A stretch of 13,732 nucleotides of DNA from an uncultured Lachnospiraceae bacterium (GCA_902773195.1 CACYDL010000235.1:1-13732); one strand, 5' to 3'; shown: positions 6,959-13,732, counted from the stretch's first letter. Notes: generated by a model not told the origin, from the letters alone. Numbers and translations are program-made.

Positions 6959-6984
6959 GACGCCGCGGAAGCGGCGTCATGGAA
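6953..6984. repeat. Perfect 14-bp inverted repeat at the HD-cls start site
   Basis: Arms TTCCATGACGCCGC (6953-6966) and GCGGCGTCATGGAA (6971-6984) pair fully around a four-base loop (GGAA on plus, TTCC on minus). No T-run follows on either strand, so it is not an intrinsic terminator. It begins one base from the -10 box of the HD-cls promoter and covers the inferred start. It could be an operator, or a 5' hairpin that protects the transcript. The 303-base gene-free stretch 6819-7121 holds this repeat, the promoter, the esterase terminator (7023-7058), and a GC-rich leader in which I see nothing else firm. Confidence 0.85.
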
Positions 6985-6985
6985 G

Positions 6986-7014
6986 ATTATACTTCATTTG
7001 TCAGTTTTTCGCAA
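6986..7014 (-). promoter_or_regulatory. Promoter of the HD-cls operon
   Basis: On the minus strand TTGCGA (7009-7014), a 17-base spacer, then TATAAT (6986-6991). Transcription would start near 6980, inside the inverted repeat, leaving a leader of about 160 bases to the HD start. The esterase terminator T-run ends only nine bases upstream. Confidence 0.65.
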
Positions 7015-7022
7015 AAATAGAG

Positions 7023-7058
7023 AAAAAACACCGCCTGCCGGATCCCCGGCAGGCGGTG
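7023..7058 (-). terminator. Intrinsic terminator after the carboxylesterase gene
   Basis: CACCGCCTGCCGG (7029-7041) and CCGGCAGGCGGTG (7046-7058) form a perfect 13-bp stem with a four-base loop. On the minus strand six T follow (7028-7023). It ends the binding-protein/esterase transcript about 60 bases after the stop codon. Confidence 0.92.
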
Positions 7059-7121
7059 CTGCAGCTGTCGCTGTGTGATTTACGGTTGTTGCCGTGCGGT
7101 TCTTCAGGTCAGCCCTCCGGC

Positions 7122-8444
7122 TCACTCGAAGATCTGTACGTACGGATCCTCATCCGTATAAGGTCTCCAGTCTCCTCCCGGATTGCCGCACCGGATGAAG
7201 GAGGTCCAGGCGTCCAGCATGGCCCGGCTCAGCTCGTAGTCGTGCTCCTCCATCGGGCGCCAGCAGCGGCCGAGGGTTCCGAAGGTGTACCAGAGCTCCG
7301 CGGAATGGAACGCGCCCCAGTCGTCGCCGGGAAGCTTCCGCTTGAAGAAGTAGTTCCACGCGTCTCCTCCGAACACCTCGCGCACCTTCCGGCTCCAGCG
7401 CAGGTTTTCGGCGTGGGTGAGCCCGGGTCTGTCCGCCGCGATGTCCTCCGGCGAAGAGCCGAGGTCGTCGATGACGGTGCCGAGCATATACGGGATCTGC
7501 CTCATTCTTCCGCCGGCATAGCACTCCTTCACGGACTCCGGCAGCACGTACCCGTCCACGCACGGAACGATCACCATGCTGTTCCCCAGCGTCCTCTGAA
7601 GCTCCGCGCCGAGCTCGTCCCTGAGCCGGAGCAGCTCCTCGGCCGGGATCGCCCTCAGCTCCGCGACGGTCTGCGCCCCGGCGAGCCGCATCAGCACCTC
7701 GCCGTAGCTCTCTTCCTCCGCCAGCGTCGGGCAGGCCAGAATGTTTTCCTCGCAGGCCAGGCCGCTCTGGAAGACCGCGCCGCTGATCAGCCCCTCCGTG
7801 AGCGGGGAAGAGACAAGCACCTGGGTGCTCATGCTTCCCGCGGACTGTCCGAACACCGTGATTTTCTCCGGATTTCCTCCGAACGCGGCGATGTTCTCGT
7901 GGACCCACTTAAGCGCCGCGATCTGGTCCAGGATCCCGTAATTGCCGCTCCCGTTCCATCCGCTCTCGGCGGAGAGCTGCGGATGCGCGAGGAATCCGAA
8001 CACATTGACGCGGTAATTGATGGTGACGAGGATGACGCCCCGCCTGCAGTACTCCGCGCCGTCAAATTCCAGCTCGGAGCTGAAGCCGCCGCCGAAGCCG
8101 CCGCCGTGGATGTAGAATCCCACCGGGCAGGAGCCGTCCGCTCCGTCCGGCACCCAGATGTTGAGATAGAGGCAGTCCTCGCTCATCTCCGGAAGAAAAT
8201 CCGGATCCGAATAAAATTCCTTTACGAAGCGGCCCATGATCGGTACATCGGGTTTCGGCAGCGTCTGCCAGCAGATATTTCCGAAATGGTCCGCCTTCAG
8301 CACTCCGTCGTAAGGCGCGGGCGGCTGCGGCGCTCTCCATCTGAGATCCCCCACCGGGGGAGCCGCGTAGGGAATCCCCTTATATACGGTATATCCCTCG
8401 CACTTTACGCCTTCCACCGCGCCTTCCGTCGTCCTGATAAGCAT
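7122..8444 (-). CDS. Type-B carboxylesterase, compact form
   Basis: 440 residues from ATG 8444, with GAGGAG upstream. It belongs to the alpha/beta-hydrolase carboxylesterase B family and hydrolyses carboxylic esters. Visible motifs are YKGIPYAAPPVGDLRW (residues 21-36), SEDCLYLNIW (88-97), the oxyanion loop HGGGF (113-117), the nucleophile Ser201 in FGQSAGS, and a catalytic His380 in GAFHSAELWYTF. The acid is probably D326 or D327 in LGTVIDDLGSS. Members are usually about 480-540 residues; the segment between acid and His is short here (about 54 residues instead of roughly 100), so part of the helical cap is missing. There is no signal peptide, so it is cytoplasmic. It starts 26 bases after the binding-protein stop, in the same transcript. 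Likely substrates are imported acylated sugars or plant phenolic esters (inference). Confidence 0.9.
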   Translation of the reverse strand: MLIRTTEGAVEGVKCEGYTVYKGIPYAAPPVGDLRWRAPQPPAPYDGVLKADHFGNICWQTLPKPDVPIMGRFVKEFYSDPDFLPEMSEDCLYLNIWVPDGADGSCPVGFYIHGGGFGGGFSSELEFDGAEYCRRGVILVTINYRVNVFGFLAHPQLSAESGWNGSGNYGILDQIAALKWVHENIAAFGGNPEKITVFGQSAGSMSTQVLVSSPLTEGLISGAVFQSGLACEENILACPTLAEEESYGEVLMRLAGAQTVAELRAIPAEELLRLRDELGAELQRTLGNSMVIVPCVDGYVLPESVKECYAGGRMRQIPYMLGTVIDDLGSSPEDIAADRPGLTHAENLRWSRKVREVFGGDAWNYFFKRKLPGDDWGAFHSAELWYTFGTLGRCWRPMEEHDYELSRAMLDAWTSFIRCGNPGGDWRPYTDEDPYVQIFE

Positions 8445-8470
8445 ACTGTCTTCTCCTCGCTTTTCGCTGA

Positions 8471-9997
8471 TCAGCCCTGCTCCGCGCGCCAGGCGTCGAG
8501 CTGTGTCTGATACGATTCGACGATATCGTTGATGCCGTTCGCCTCAAGCTTCTCGTTCATCTCCGCGAGCACGCCTTCCCAGTCGCCGCTGCTTCCGGAT
8601 GAGAGCTGCTTCCTGTACTGCTCGGCGATGCTGAAGCAGGCCGTCGCCTTCTCGGTGAATTCATCCGTCTCCGCCGCGAAGCCCATGAACGGGGAGTAGA
8701 CCAGCTGATCCTGATAATCCATCTGGACCTGGCGGAAGTCCGCGCCGTCGCCTTCCCACGGGATCGTGATGAACTGGTTGCCGTTGAGGTAGTCGCCCAT
8801 GTGGTACAGGCAGTTGTCGCTGTTCACGCCTTCCGGATACGTCGCCTCTCCGTCCTTCTCGACCCAGTCGCGGCCCTCAAGGCCCCAGGCGAGCATGTTC
8901 TCGATGTCGCTGTTGGTGTAGAGCAGGTTGAGGAATTTGACCGCCGCTTCGGGATCCGTCGCGCAGACCGGGACGCCGAAACCGAACTTGTAGGTCGCGT
9001 CCGTGCCGCAGACGGAATCCGCCACCTTCACATAGGTCAGGTCAAAGCCGCAGATCGCCTCGGAGATTCCCTCGCCGCCAAGCTCCGCGGAGGAAAGGGT
9101 GGAGAAGCAGGTGCCGGCCTTCAAAAGGTGGATGTTGTAGGTCTGGGAGATGGAGGCATCCTTGTAAACCAGGCCTTCCTCGTACCATTTCTGGGCTCTC
9201 TCGACGGCCTTGGCGTATTCCTCGGAGCCGAAGTAGCTCTGCACATGTCCGTCCTTGTCGGCAGCGACCAGATAGTTGGTATCGCCGAGGGTGTCATAGC
9301 CCCTGTTCTCCGCGAAGGAGTCCGAGCCGGTGAAATACGGGGAGACGGCGAAGGTGGATCCGGCCACGTCGCAGTTTCCGATGCCGGCGAGGTCCGTATT
9401 CGCGACGACTTCCTTCAGGATCTCCTCGAATTCCGTCCAGGTGGTCATGTTTTCCGCTTTTTCAAGAAGGCCGAGCTCCTCAAGGACGTCCGTCTTCATG
9501 ATGATATAGAGCTCGGAGCCGAGCACGCGGTTGCTCGCCACGCCGTAGATGCCGCCGTCCGGGGCCTTGGTTCCGTCGATGAGGTCGCCGAGCGCTTCCG
9601 TCACGCCCTGGCCGTACTCCTCCAGATAGCCGCTGATGTCCATGAACTGTCCCTGTCTGTAGAAGGACTGGAAGCCGGAGCCCGGGATCGGGGTGTACAT
9701 GATCAGGTCGAGCTTGGCGTTGGCCTGGATGTCCATGGGAACCTGCGTAGCGTAGGCGCCGGGATCATAGAACGTCATGTTGACGTGGACGCCGATCTCT
9801 TCCTCGGTGATCTCGTTGATCGCCTCGACGATCGGATCCGTGACGTCATTGGTCAAGGGCGCCGTTACGAGCCAGGAGACGTTGATCTCGTCGTATTCCT
9901 CTTCGTCGTCGGCGAAGGCGGTAAATGAACCGCAGCAGAGCGTGCCTGCGGCGAGTACGGACGCGAGCAGAATCGAGAGCATCTTTTTCATCTTCAT
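8471..9997 (-). CDS. ABC sugar-type solute-binding protein with DUF3502 C-terminus
   Basis: 508 residues from ATG 9997; AAGGAG sits about seven bases upstream, and a second ATG two codons on is possible. The signal peptide MKMKKMLSILLASVLAAGTL continues to AFA, with likely cleavage near residue 29, then an acidic stretch (DDEEEYDE). Two cysteines lie at 21-22, but the context (GTLCC) is a poor lipobox. The body resembles family-1 extracellular binding proteins for oligosaccharides. The last 90 residues (SPFMGF, then YRKQL, MNEKLEANGI and QTQLDAWR) match DUF3502, found in large oligosaccharide-binding proteins of Firmicutes. It would capture a sugar outside the cell for an importer, but no permease or ATPase is next to it. 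It is followed closely by the esterase and preceded by the AraC-GH39 gene, the likely regulator. Confidence 0.88.
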   Translation of the reverse strand: MKMKKMLSILLASVLAAGTLCCGSFTAFADDEEEYDEINVSWLVTAPLTNDVTDPIVEAINEITEEEIGVHVNMTFYDPGAYATQVPMDIQANAKLDLIMYTPIPGSGFQSFYRQGQFMDISGYLEEYGQGVTEALGDLIDGTKAPDGGIYGVASNRVLGSELYIIMKTDVLEELGLLEKAENMTTWTEFEEILKEVVANTDLAGIGNCDVAGSTFAVSPYFTGSDSFAENRGYDTLGDTNYLVAADKDGHVQSYFGSEEYAKAVERAQKWYEEGLVYKDASISQTYNIHLLKAGTCFSTLSSAELGGEGISEAICGFDLTYVKVADSVCGTDATYKFGFGVPVCATDPEAAVKFLNLLYTNSDIENMLAWGLEGRDWVEKDGEATYPEGVNSDNCLYHMGDYLNGNQFITIPWEGDGADFRQVQMDYQDQLVYSPFMGFAAETDEFTEKATACFSIAEQYRKQLSSGSSGDWEGVLAEMNEKLEANGINDIVESYQTQLDAWRAEQG

Positions 9998-10060
9998 CTG
10001 TTTTACTCCTTCTCTTTTCCTCTGTTATTTTCTGTTTCGTTTCATCCCGGCGGAAATGTT

Positions 10061-10092
10061 TCCCGTCTGACTGCAGTATACCAGAAACGGGA
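10061..10092 (-). promoter_or_regulatory. Promoter of the binding-protein/esterase unit, with flanking inverted repeat
   Basis: On the minus strand an extended -10, TGGTATACT (TATACT at 10075-10080), is present, but I find no good -35, as expected of an activator-dependent promoter. An inverted repeat surrounds it: TCCCGT-CTG (10061-10069) against CAG-AA-ACGGGA (10082-10092). The start would be near 10069, giving a leader of about 70 bases. Further upstream, 10093-10243 holds a TCGCATATCGCA direct repeat near 10175 but no gene. Confidence 0.5.
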
Positions 10093-10243
10093 CGGAAACG
10101 CGCCCCTCTTCCTTCCGTTCTTTCATCGATCGGGGACGATTTTTTCTGTTTTCGGGCTGAGGACGCATCATTCGTCGCATATCGCAACATTTTTTGCATC
10201 TTCCGCCCCCGGATTGACCCGCGGCGGGCATCCGGCCCCGCCT

Positions 10244-12586
10244 TCATCCCAGCAGGATCAGGGAAAACGCGTTCGGCTCCAGCTCCGCCGTCAGCGCGAT
10301 CCCGCCGTCGTCGGGACGGACGACCTGTACCCGGAGGGAGGGCGTGCTCTTCTCCTTCAGATACCGGAGCTCGGACGGGCTGAGCTGCGAGGGCTTCCCG
10401 ATCCTCTGCCACTCCGTGAAGACCGCGCCCTCCCGGTCGCTCATGTGGTAGACGCGCATCTTTTTCTTTTCGGCCAGCTCCGGGAAACGCAGCTCGAAGC
10501 GCAGCAGGTCGTCCTGCCCGGATCTCCAGACCAGCTCGTCCATCCTGTGCTCGCTCTCGGGAATCAGCTTGTACTCCTCGGACATCCTGGTCGGATGAAA
10601 CAGGAGAATCTGAAAGACCGCCCCGTAATCGGTCGCCACGACGTGATGTTCCCCCCGGCTCACGACGTAACGGCCGAGTCTGCCCCAGAATTCCATCGCG
10701 TAGAAGGAAGGCTTCCTGATTCCGTCTCTGGACAGAAGGGCCGCGGCCCCGATCAGCGGCTCCGCCTCCTCGAAGCCGCTGACCGCCATGTCGGAAAATC
10801 CCCGGAAGAACATCATCTCCGCGTATTCGGAGGCGTCCGCCATCTGGGCCAGCATGTGGCAGGCCTTGGCGCAGCTGTCGTTATAGGGGTTTCTCTCGGA
10901 AAGGGACGTGTTCCATTCGGAGACGGCCGCGGGAAGCTGTCCGCAGCCGCACCGGGCGGCCAGCTCCTTATAGGCGGCCAGCTCCTCCTTCACAAAATGC
11001 AGGTCCGCGTCGATCCGGAGAAGGGAGAATTCCCAGTTCTTTTTCCTGTTCTTGCTGGCGCTGATCCGGTACGGATAGATCATCAGGTCCAGCGCGTCGG
11101 GCAGAAGGCCCTCCTCCTTCCAGACGCGGAGATCCTCCTCCAGAACCGCCGGAAGGACCGTCGTGTTCAGGCCGCCCGCCCAGATCCGGGCCCCGGGGAC
11201 GTGCCGCCGAAGCAGCCGGAAGGTCCTGCGGTAGACCTCCCTGAAGAACCGGCAGTCCTCGTCGGATTCCCAGAAGGGGTCGTGCCGCATCACGAAGATC
11301 CAGTTCCGGACCGCCGCGTAGGTGTGCCGTTCCAGCACGTGGAGGAGAAACGCCCGGAATACGCTCTCCCACTCCTCCGGATTCGCGAAGATCCGCTCCT
11401 CCGGCGCGTCTTCCGACAGGTTCCCGATTTCCCGGACGATGACGTTTCGGCTCTCCGGCAGCAGCAGCACCGGGATGCAGCCGCAGGACAGGATCTGATC
11501 CAGCGCCCGGTCAAGCCGCTCAAAGTGCAGATTCGTCACGGCGTGGCCGTGCCGGATCCGGAAAAACGGGTCGAAGACGCTTCCGACCTCGATATAGCGC
11601 AGACCCAGCGCCCGCGACGTGTCCAGCAGCTGTTCCCTGGAATCGCCGTCGAGAAGCCACCTGGCCTCGCCGAAATAGACGCAGTGCATTTCCTTCTTCG
11701 GCGTCAGCGGCTCCCTGAGCCCGCTCACGCTGACCCGGACCGTGGATTTCCCGGAGGGCTGAAGCTCCTCGATCCTGTCGAGAATCCCCTTCAGCTCCTC
11801 TTTTCCGACCGGCGTCCCGCCTTCCGCCCGGTCCCTTCTTTTCCGGTATTCCGAGGGAGTGCAGCCGTACTGCTTCCGGAAATGCCGCTGCATCACGGTG
11901 CTGCTCCCGAAACCCGCCTCCGCGGCGACGGCTGACACGGAGGCGTCCGTACTCCACAGAAGCTCGGCGGCGCGCCTGGTCCTGAGCATCGAGGTGTAGT
12001 CGCTGAAGCTCTGGCCGGCCGCCCTCTGGAAGCGTCTCGAGAACGTCGCCTCCGACAGAAAGAGCTTCGCGGCGTACTCCGCGAGGCTGCCGCCCGTGCC
12101 GTTATGCTTCGCCAGATCCTCCAGGATCTCCCCCAGGGGACCCTCCGCCTCTCTCTCCGTCCGGCGCAGGTAGCCGTGAACGATCAGATCAAAAACAGAG
12201 TAATACAGGAGCTTCAGGCGCAGAAGCCGGTTCTTCCGGGCCGTCTCCCGGAGGATGGCGATCACCAGGGACACGACCCGCCGGCAGTCCGTCTCATTTT
12301 CCAGAAACGCCTGCCGGTGAAAGCGCGACTGACCGGACAGATAGCCCTCGTCGCTCTCCGACATGTCAAACAGAAGTCTGACCACATGCGTCCGCCCCAC
12401 GGAGACCGCGCTGTGGGGCTCGTTCGGCTCGAAGAAAAAGAGATCGCCGGCGCGCAGCGCGACGTTCCCGCCGCCGCAGAGGACCCGGACGCGCCCCTCC
12501 GGCACGTAGAGCAGCTCCAGATAGGGGTTGGCCGCATCCTCTTCCTTTATTTCCGCAAGTATCTGTATTTTTCCTGAGAGAAGCAT
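10244..12586 (-). CDS. AraC-family regulator fused to a GH39-like domain
   Basis: 780 residues from ATG 12586, preceded by GGAGGTGATC, a near-perfect ribosome site. The frame stays open further upstream, but only as the antisense of hflK. Residues 1-80 look like a cupin sensor (LLYVPEGRVRVLCGGGNVAL, then GDLFFFEPNEPHS). Residues 150-252 hold two helix-turn-helix units (LAEYAAKLFLSEATFSRRFQ; VSAVAAEAGFGSSTVMQRHF, then TPSEYRKRR). Residues 300-645 resemble a GH39 beta-xylosidase-type barrel, with SEWNTS (556-561, E557) at the nucleophile position. Where GH39 enzymes carry the acid/base in an NEP motif, this protein reads FVMRHDPFW (431-439), so hydrolysis is doubtful and the barrel may act as a sugar sensor. 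A beta-rich tail ends the protein. Such fusions occur in Clostridia. It probably controls the downstream binding protein and esterase, which have their own promoter. Confidence 0.85.
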   Translation of the reverse strand: MLLSGKIQILAEIKEEDAANPYLELLYVPEGRVRVLCGGGNVALRAGDLFFFEPNEPHSAVSVGRTHVVRLLFDMSESDEGYLSGQSRFHRQAFLENETDCRRVVSLVIAILRETARKNRLLRLKLLYYSVFDLIVHGYLRRTEREAEGPLGEILEDLAKHNGTGGSLAEYAAKLFLSEATFSRRFQRAAGQSFSDYTSMLRTRRAAELLWSTDASVSAVAAEAGFGSSTVMQRHFRKQYGCTPSEYRKRRDRAEGGTPVGKEELKGILDRIEELQPSGKSTVRVSVSGLREPLTPKKEMHCVYFGEARWLLDGDSREQLLDTSRALGLRYIEVGSVFDPFFRIRHGHAVTNLHFERLDRALDQILSCGCIPVLLLPESRNVIVREIGNLSEDAPEERIFANPEEWESVFRAFLLHVLERHTYAAVRNWIFVMRHDPFWESDEDCRFFREVYRRTFRLLRRHVPGARIWAGGLNTTVLPAVLEEDLRVWKEEGLLPDALDLMIYPYRISASKNRKKNWEFSLLRIDADLHFVKEELAAYKELAARCGCGQLPAAVSEWNTSLSERNPYNDSCAKACHMLAQMADASEYAEMMFFRGFSDMAVSGFEEAEPLIGAAALLSRDGIRKPSFYAMEFWGRLGRYVVSRGEHHVVATDYGAVFQILLFHPTRMSEEYKLIPESEHRMDELVWRSGQDDLLRFELRFPELAEKKKMRVYHMSDREGAVFTEWQRIGKPSQLSPSELRYLKEKSTPSLRVQVVRPDDGGIALTAELEPNAFSLILLG

Positions 12587-12629
12587 GATCACCTCCGAAA
12601 GGCCCGGATCAGGGAAAGCCTTCCGCTTT

Positions 12630-12635
12630 ATTATA
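12630..12635 (-). promoter_or_regulatory. Probable -10 of the AraC-GH39 gene
   Basis: TATAAT on the minus strand at 12630-12635, 43 bases before the start codon. No convincing -35 is seen at 16-18 bases, so the promoter may be weak or regulated. It is back to back with the hflK promoter, about 30 bases away. Confidence 0.5.
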
Positions 12636-12664
12636 CGCCCCGGAGCGAACCGCCGTATACCCGG

Positions 12665-12694
12665 TTTACACGCCCGGGCCCCGGATAGTATAAT
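12665..12694 (+). promoter_or_regulatory. Promoter of hflK
   Basis: TTTACA (12665-12670), an 18-base spacer and TATAAT (12689-12694). The start would be near 12701, inside a perfect 14-base palindrome GTAACTGCAGTTAC (12699-12712). The leader is about 30 bases. Confidence 0.75.
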
Positions 12695-12730
12695 CCTGGT
12701 AACTGCAGTTACGTCAAAAAGGAGCGTCCT

Positions 12731-13678
12731 ATGGAACAGAAAAAGAAACCGGGCAGAAAATATCTGATTCCGGTCATCGCGGCGGTGGTCATTCTTTTCC
12801 TTCTGAACGGCGGGATATTTTACCGCGTCGACGAGCAGGAGACGGCGGTCATCACGATGTTCGGCCGTCACGTGGCGACAAATACCGCGGGACTTTACCC
12901 GAAAATTCCGTTTCTCCAGAAGGTTCACAAGGTGGATACGACCATCCACGGAACGGGGATCGGGTACGTGGTCGACAACGACGGGCAGACCTTCACCGTC
13001 GAGACGGAAGGCGTCATGATCACGTCGGACTTCAACCTGATCGACATCGACTTCTATCTCGAGTACCGGGTCTCGGATCCCGCCGATTACCTGTTTGCCT
13101 CCAGCGATCCGGAGAACATCCTCAAGAACATCGCGCTGGCGGCCATCCGCTCCACCGTCATCGACTACACGGTCGACGACGCCATGACCGTCGGGAAATC
13201 CAATATCCAGCTGGAGGTCAAGGAAAAGATCCGCGCCCAGCTGGAGAAAGAAAAGATCGGGCTCCAGGTGGTCAACATCACGGTCCAGGACGCGGAGCCC
13301 CCGACGAATGAGATCGTGTCGGCCTTCAAGGCGGTGGAGACCGCCAAGCAGGGCAAGGACACCGCGGTGAACAACGCCCGGCAGTACCAGAACGAGAAGC
13401 TGCCCTCCGCCGAGGCGGAGGCGGACGAGATCGTGAAGAACGCGGAGGCCGTGAAGGCCGCCCGGATCGCGGAGGCGGAAGGCCAGGCGGAGCGCTTCAC
13501 GAAGCTCTACGAGGAATACAGGGCGAATCCGGAGGTGACCAAGCAGCGGATGCGCTACGAGCTTCTCGAGGACGTGCTGCCGGAGGCCCGGATCGTCCTC
13601 ACGGACGGAAGCACGAGCACGGTCTATCCCGTCGATTCTTTCATCAGCTCCGGAACCGGAAGCGCGGAGGAGAAATGA
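12731..13678 (+). CDS. hflK: FtsH protease modulator HflK (SPFH/band 7 family)
   Basis: 315 residues from ATG 12731, with GGAG (12721-12724) six bases upstream. A basic start (MEQKKKPGRK) precedes one membrane segment at residues 11-30. The SPFH domain follows (about 31-200): RVDEQETAVITMFGRHV, the GLYPKIPFLQKVHKVDT block, then SDFNLIDIDFYLEYRVSDPA. VQDAEPP (185-191) followed by AFKAVETAKQGKDTAVNNA matches the HflK block usually reading QDVDPPxxVxxAFxxVxxAxxDR. That is why I call HflK rather than HflC. An alanine- and glutamate-rich coiled coil spans about 200-262. In the cell HflK and HflC form a ring-shaped membrane complex around FtsH and limit its proteolysis. The next gene starts one base after this stop, as expected for hflC. 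Confidence 0.88.
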   Translation: MEQKKKPGRKYLIPVIAAVVILFLLNGGIFYRVDEQETAVITMFGRHVATNTAGLYPKIPFLQKVHKVDTTIHGTGIGYVVDNDGQTFTVETEGVMITSDFNLIDIDFYLEYRVSDPADYLFASSDPENILKNIALAAIRSTVIDYTVDDAMTVGKSNIQLEVKEKIRAQLEKEKIGLQVVNITVQDAEPPTNEIVSAFKAVETAKQGKDTAVNNARQYQNEKLPSAEAEADEIVKNAEAVKAARIAEAEGQAERFTKLYEEYRANPEVTKQRMRYELLEDVLPEARIVLTDGSTSTVYPVDSFISSGTGSAEEK

Positions 13679-13732
13679 CATGAGCGAAGAGAGAAATGAC
13701 ATGGGCGAAGAGAGGAAGGACATGGGCGAAGA
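13665..13732 (+). repeat. Tandem 21-bp repeat spanning the end of hflK and the next start
   Basis: Two full units (13680-13700, 13701-13721) and a partial third (13722-13732) follow the pattern ATG-GGC-GAA-GAG-AG(A/G)-AA(T/G)-GAC. The last bases of hflK (from 13665, GCGGAGGAGAAATGAC) resemble a further copy. Each unit carries a purine-rich ribosome-site-like stretch followed by GAC-ATG, so each copy presents a possible start codon in the same frame. The array may continue beyond the window. Confidence 0.85.
13680..13732 (+). CDS. Start of the next gene, presumably hflC (truncated by window)
   Basis: The frame opens with ATG 13680, one base after the hflK stop, with GAGGAG (13667-13672) seven bases upstream. 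The visible residues are MSEERNDMGEERKDMGE, an imperfect seven-residue repeat with Met at positions 1, 8 and 15. The name hflC is inferred only from position after hflK; no HflC domain is visible in the 17 codons present. The true start could be any of the three ATGs, since each has a purine-rich stretch in front of it. Confidence 0.55.
   Translation, partial: MSEERNDMGEERKDMGE

Noticed and set aside
6957..8510. A 517-codon plus-strand frame opposite the carboxylesterase.
   Set aside because: The esterase motifs are on the minus strand, and the plus frame runs through the palindrome and a terminator.
10214..11935. A 573-codon plus-strand frame opposite the AraC-GH39 gene.
   Set aside because: Composition is Arg/Pro/Gln/His rich with no domain; shadow of the minus-strand gene.
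12587..13723. Upstream extension of the AraC frame to 13723, giving a 1159-residue protein.
   Set aside because: The extension is the exact antisense of hflK, and ATG 12586 has a near-perfect ribosome site, so the gene starts there.

Overview
The window looks like a chromosomal segment of a GC-rich, Gram-positive anaerobe of the Clostridia, most likely Lachnospiraceae-like. This is inferred from strong purine-rich ribosome binding sites, clear sigma-A type promoters, protein families common in gut Firmicutes (DUF3798, DUF4230, a DUF3502-type solute-binding protein, an AraC fused to a GH39-like domain), and strong third-codon GC bias. That bias produces many long antisense frames, which I treat as shadows. 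I see no rRNA, tRNA, CRISPR array, transposase, integrase or phage gene.

Layout. At 1-603 (minus) lies the N-terminal part of a secreted DUF3798 protein that runs off the left edge. It is divergent from a two-gene plus-strand unit: a 26-residue membrane microprotein (822-902) and a membrane-anchored DUF4230 protein (904-1698). A convergent LtrA-like membrane protein (1789-2913, minus) follows. At 3190-4566 (plus) is a MATE efflux transporter whose short leader contains a terminator just before the gene, so attenuation is likely. A bidirectional terminator separates it from a minus-strand operon of an HD-domain protein (6306-6818) and a cardiolipin synthase (4704-6302). That operon is driven by a promoter with a 14-bp perfect inverted repeat at its start point.

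From 7122 to 12586 (all minus) is a probable carbohydrate-acquisition island: a 780-residue AraC regulator with a GH39-like C-terminal domain, a DUF3502-type solute-binding protein, and a type-B carboxylesterase. No permease or ATPase accompanies the binding protein here. The window ends with divergent hflK (12731-13678) and the first codons of a following gene, presumably hflC, whose start lies in a tandem 21-bp repeat.

How the parts may work together (inference): the AraC-GH39 protein probably senses a plant-derived sugar or glycoside and controls the binding-protein/esterase pair. The HD protein and cardiolipin synthase share a transcript and probably serve envelope lipid metabolism. HflK and its partner would form the membrane SPFH complex that modulates FtsH. 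No complete novel system is evident. The most notable items are the MATE attenuator leader, the microprotein/DUF4230 pair, the palindrome at the HD-cls start site, the GH39 domain lacking its usual acid/base motif, and the duplicated start region after hflK.
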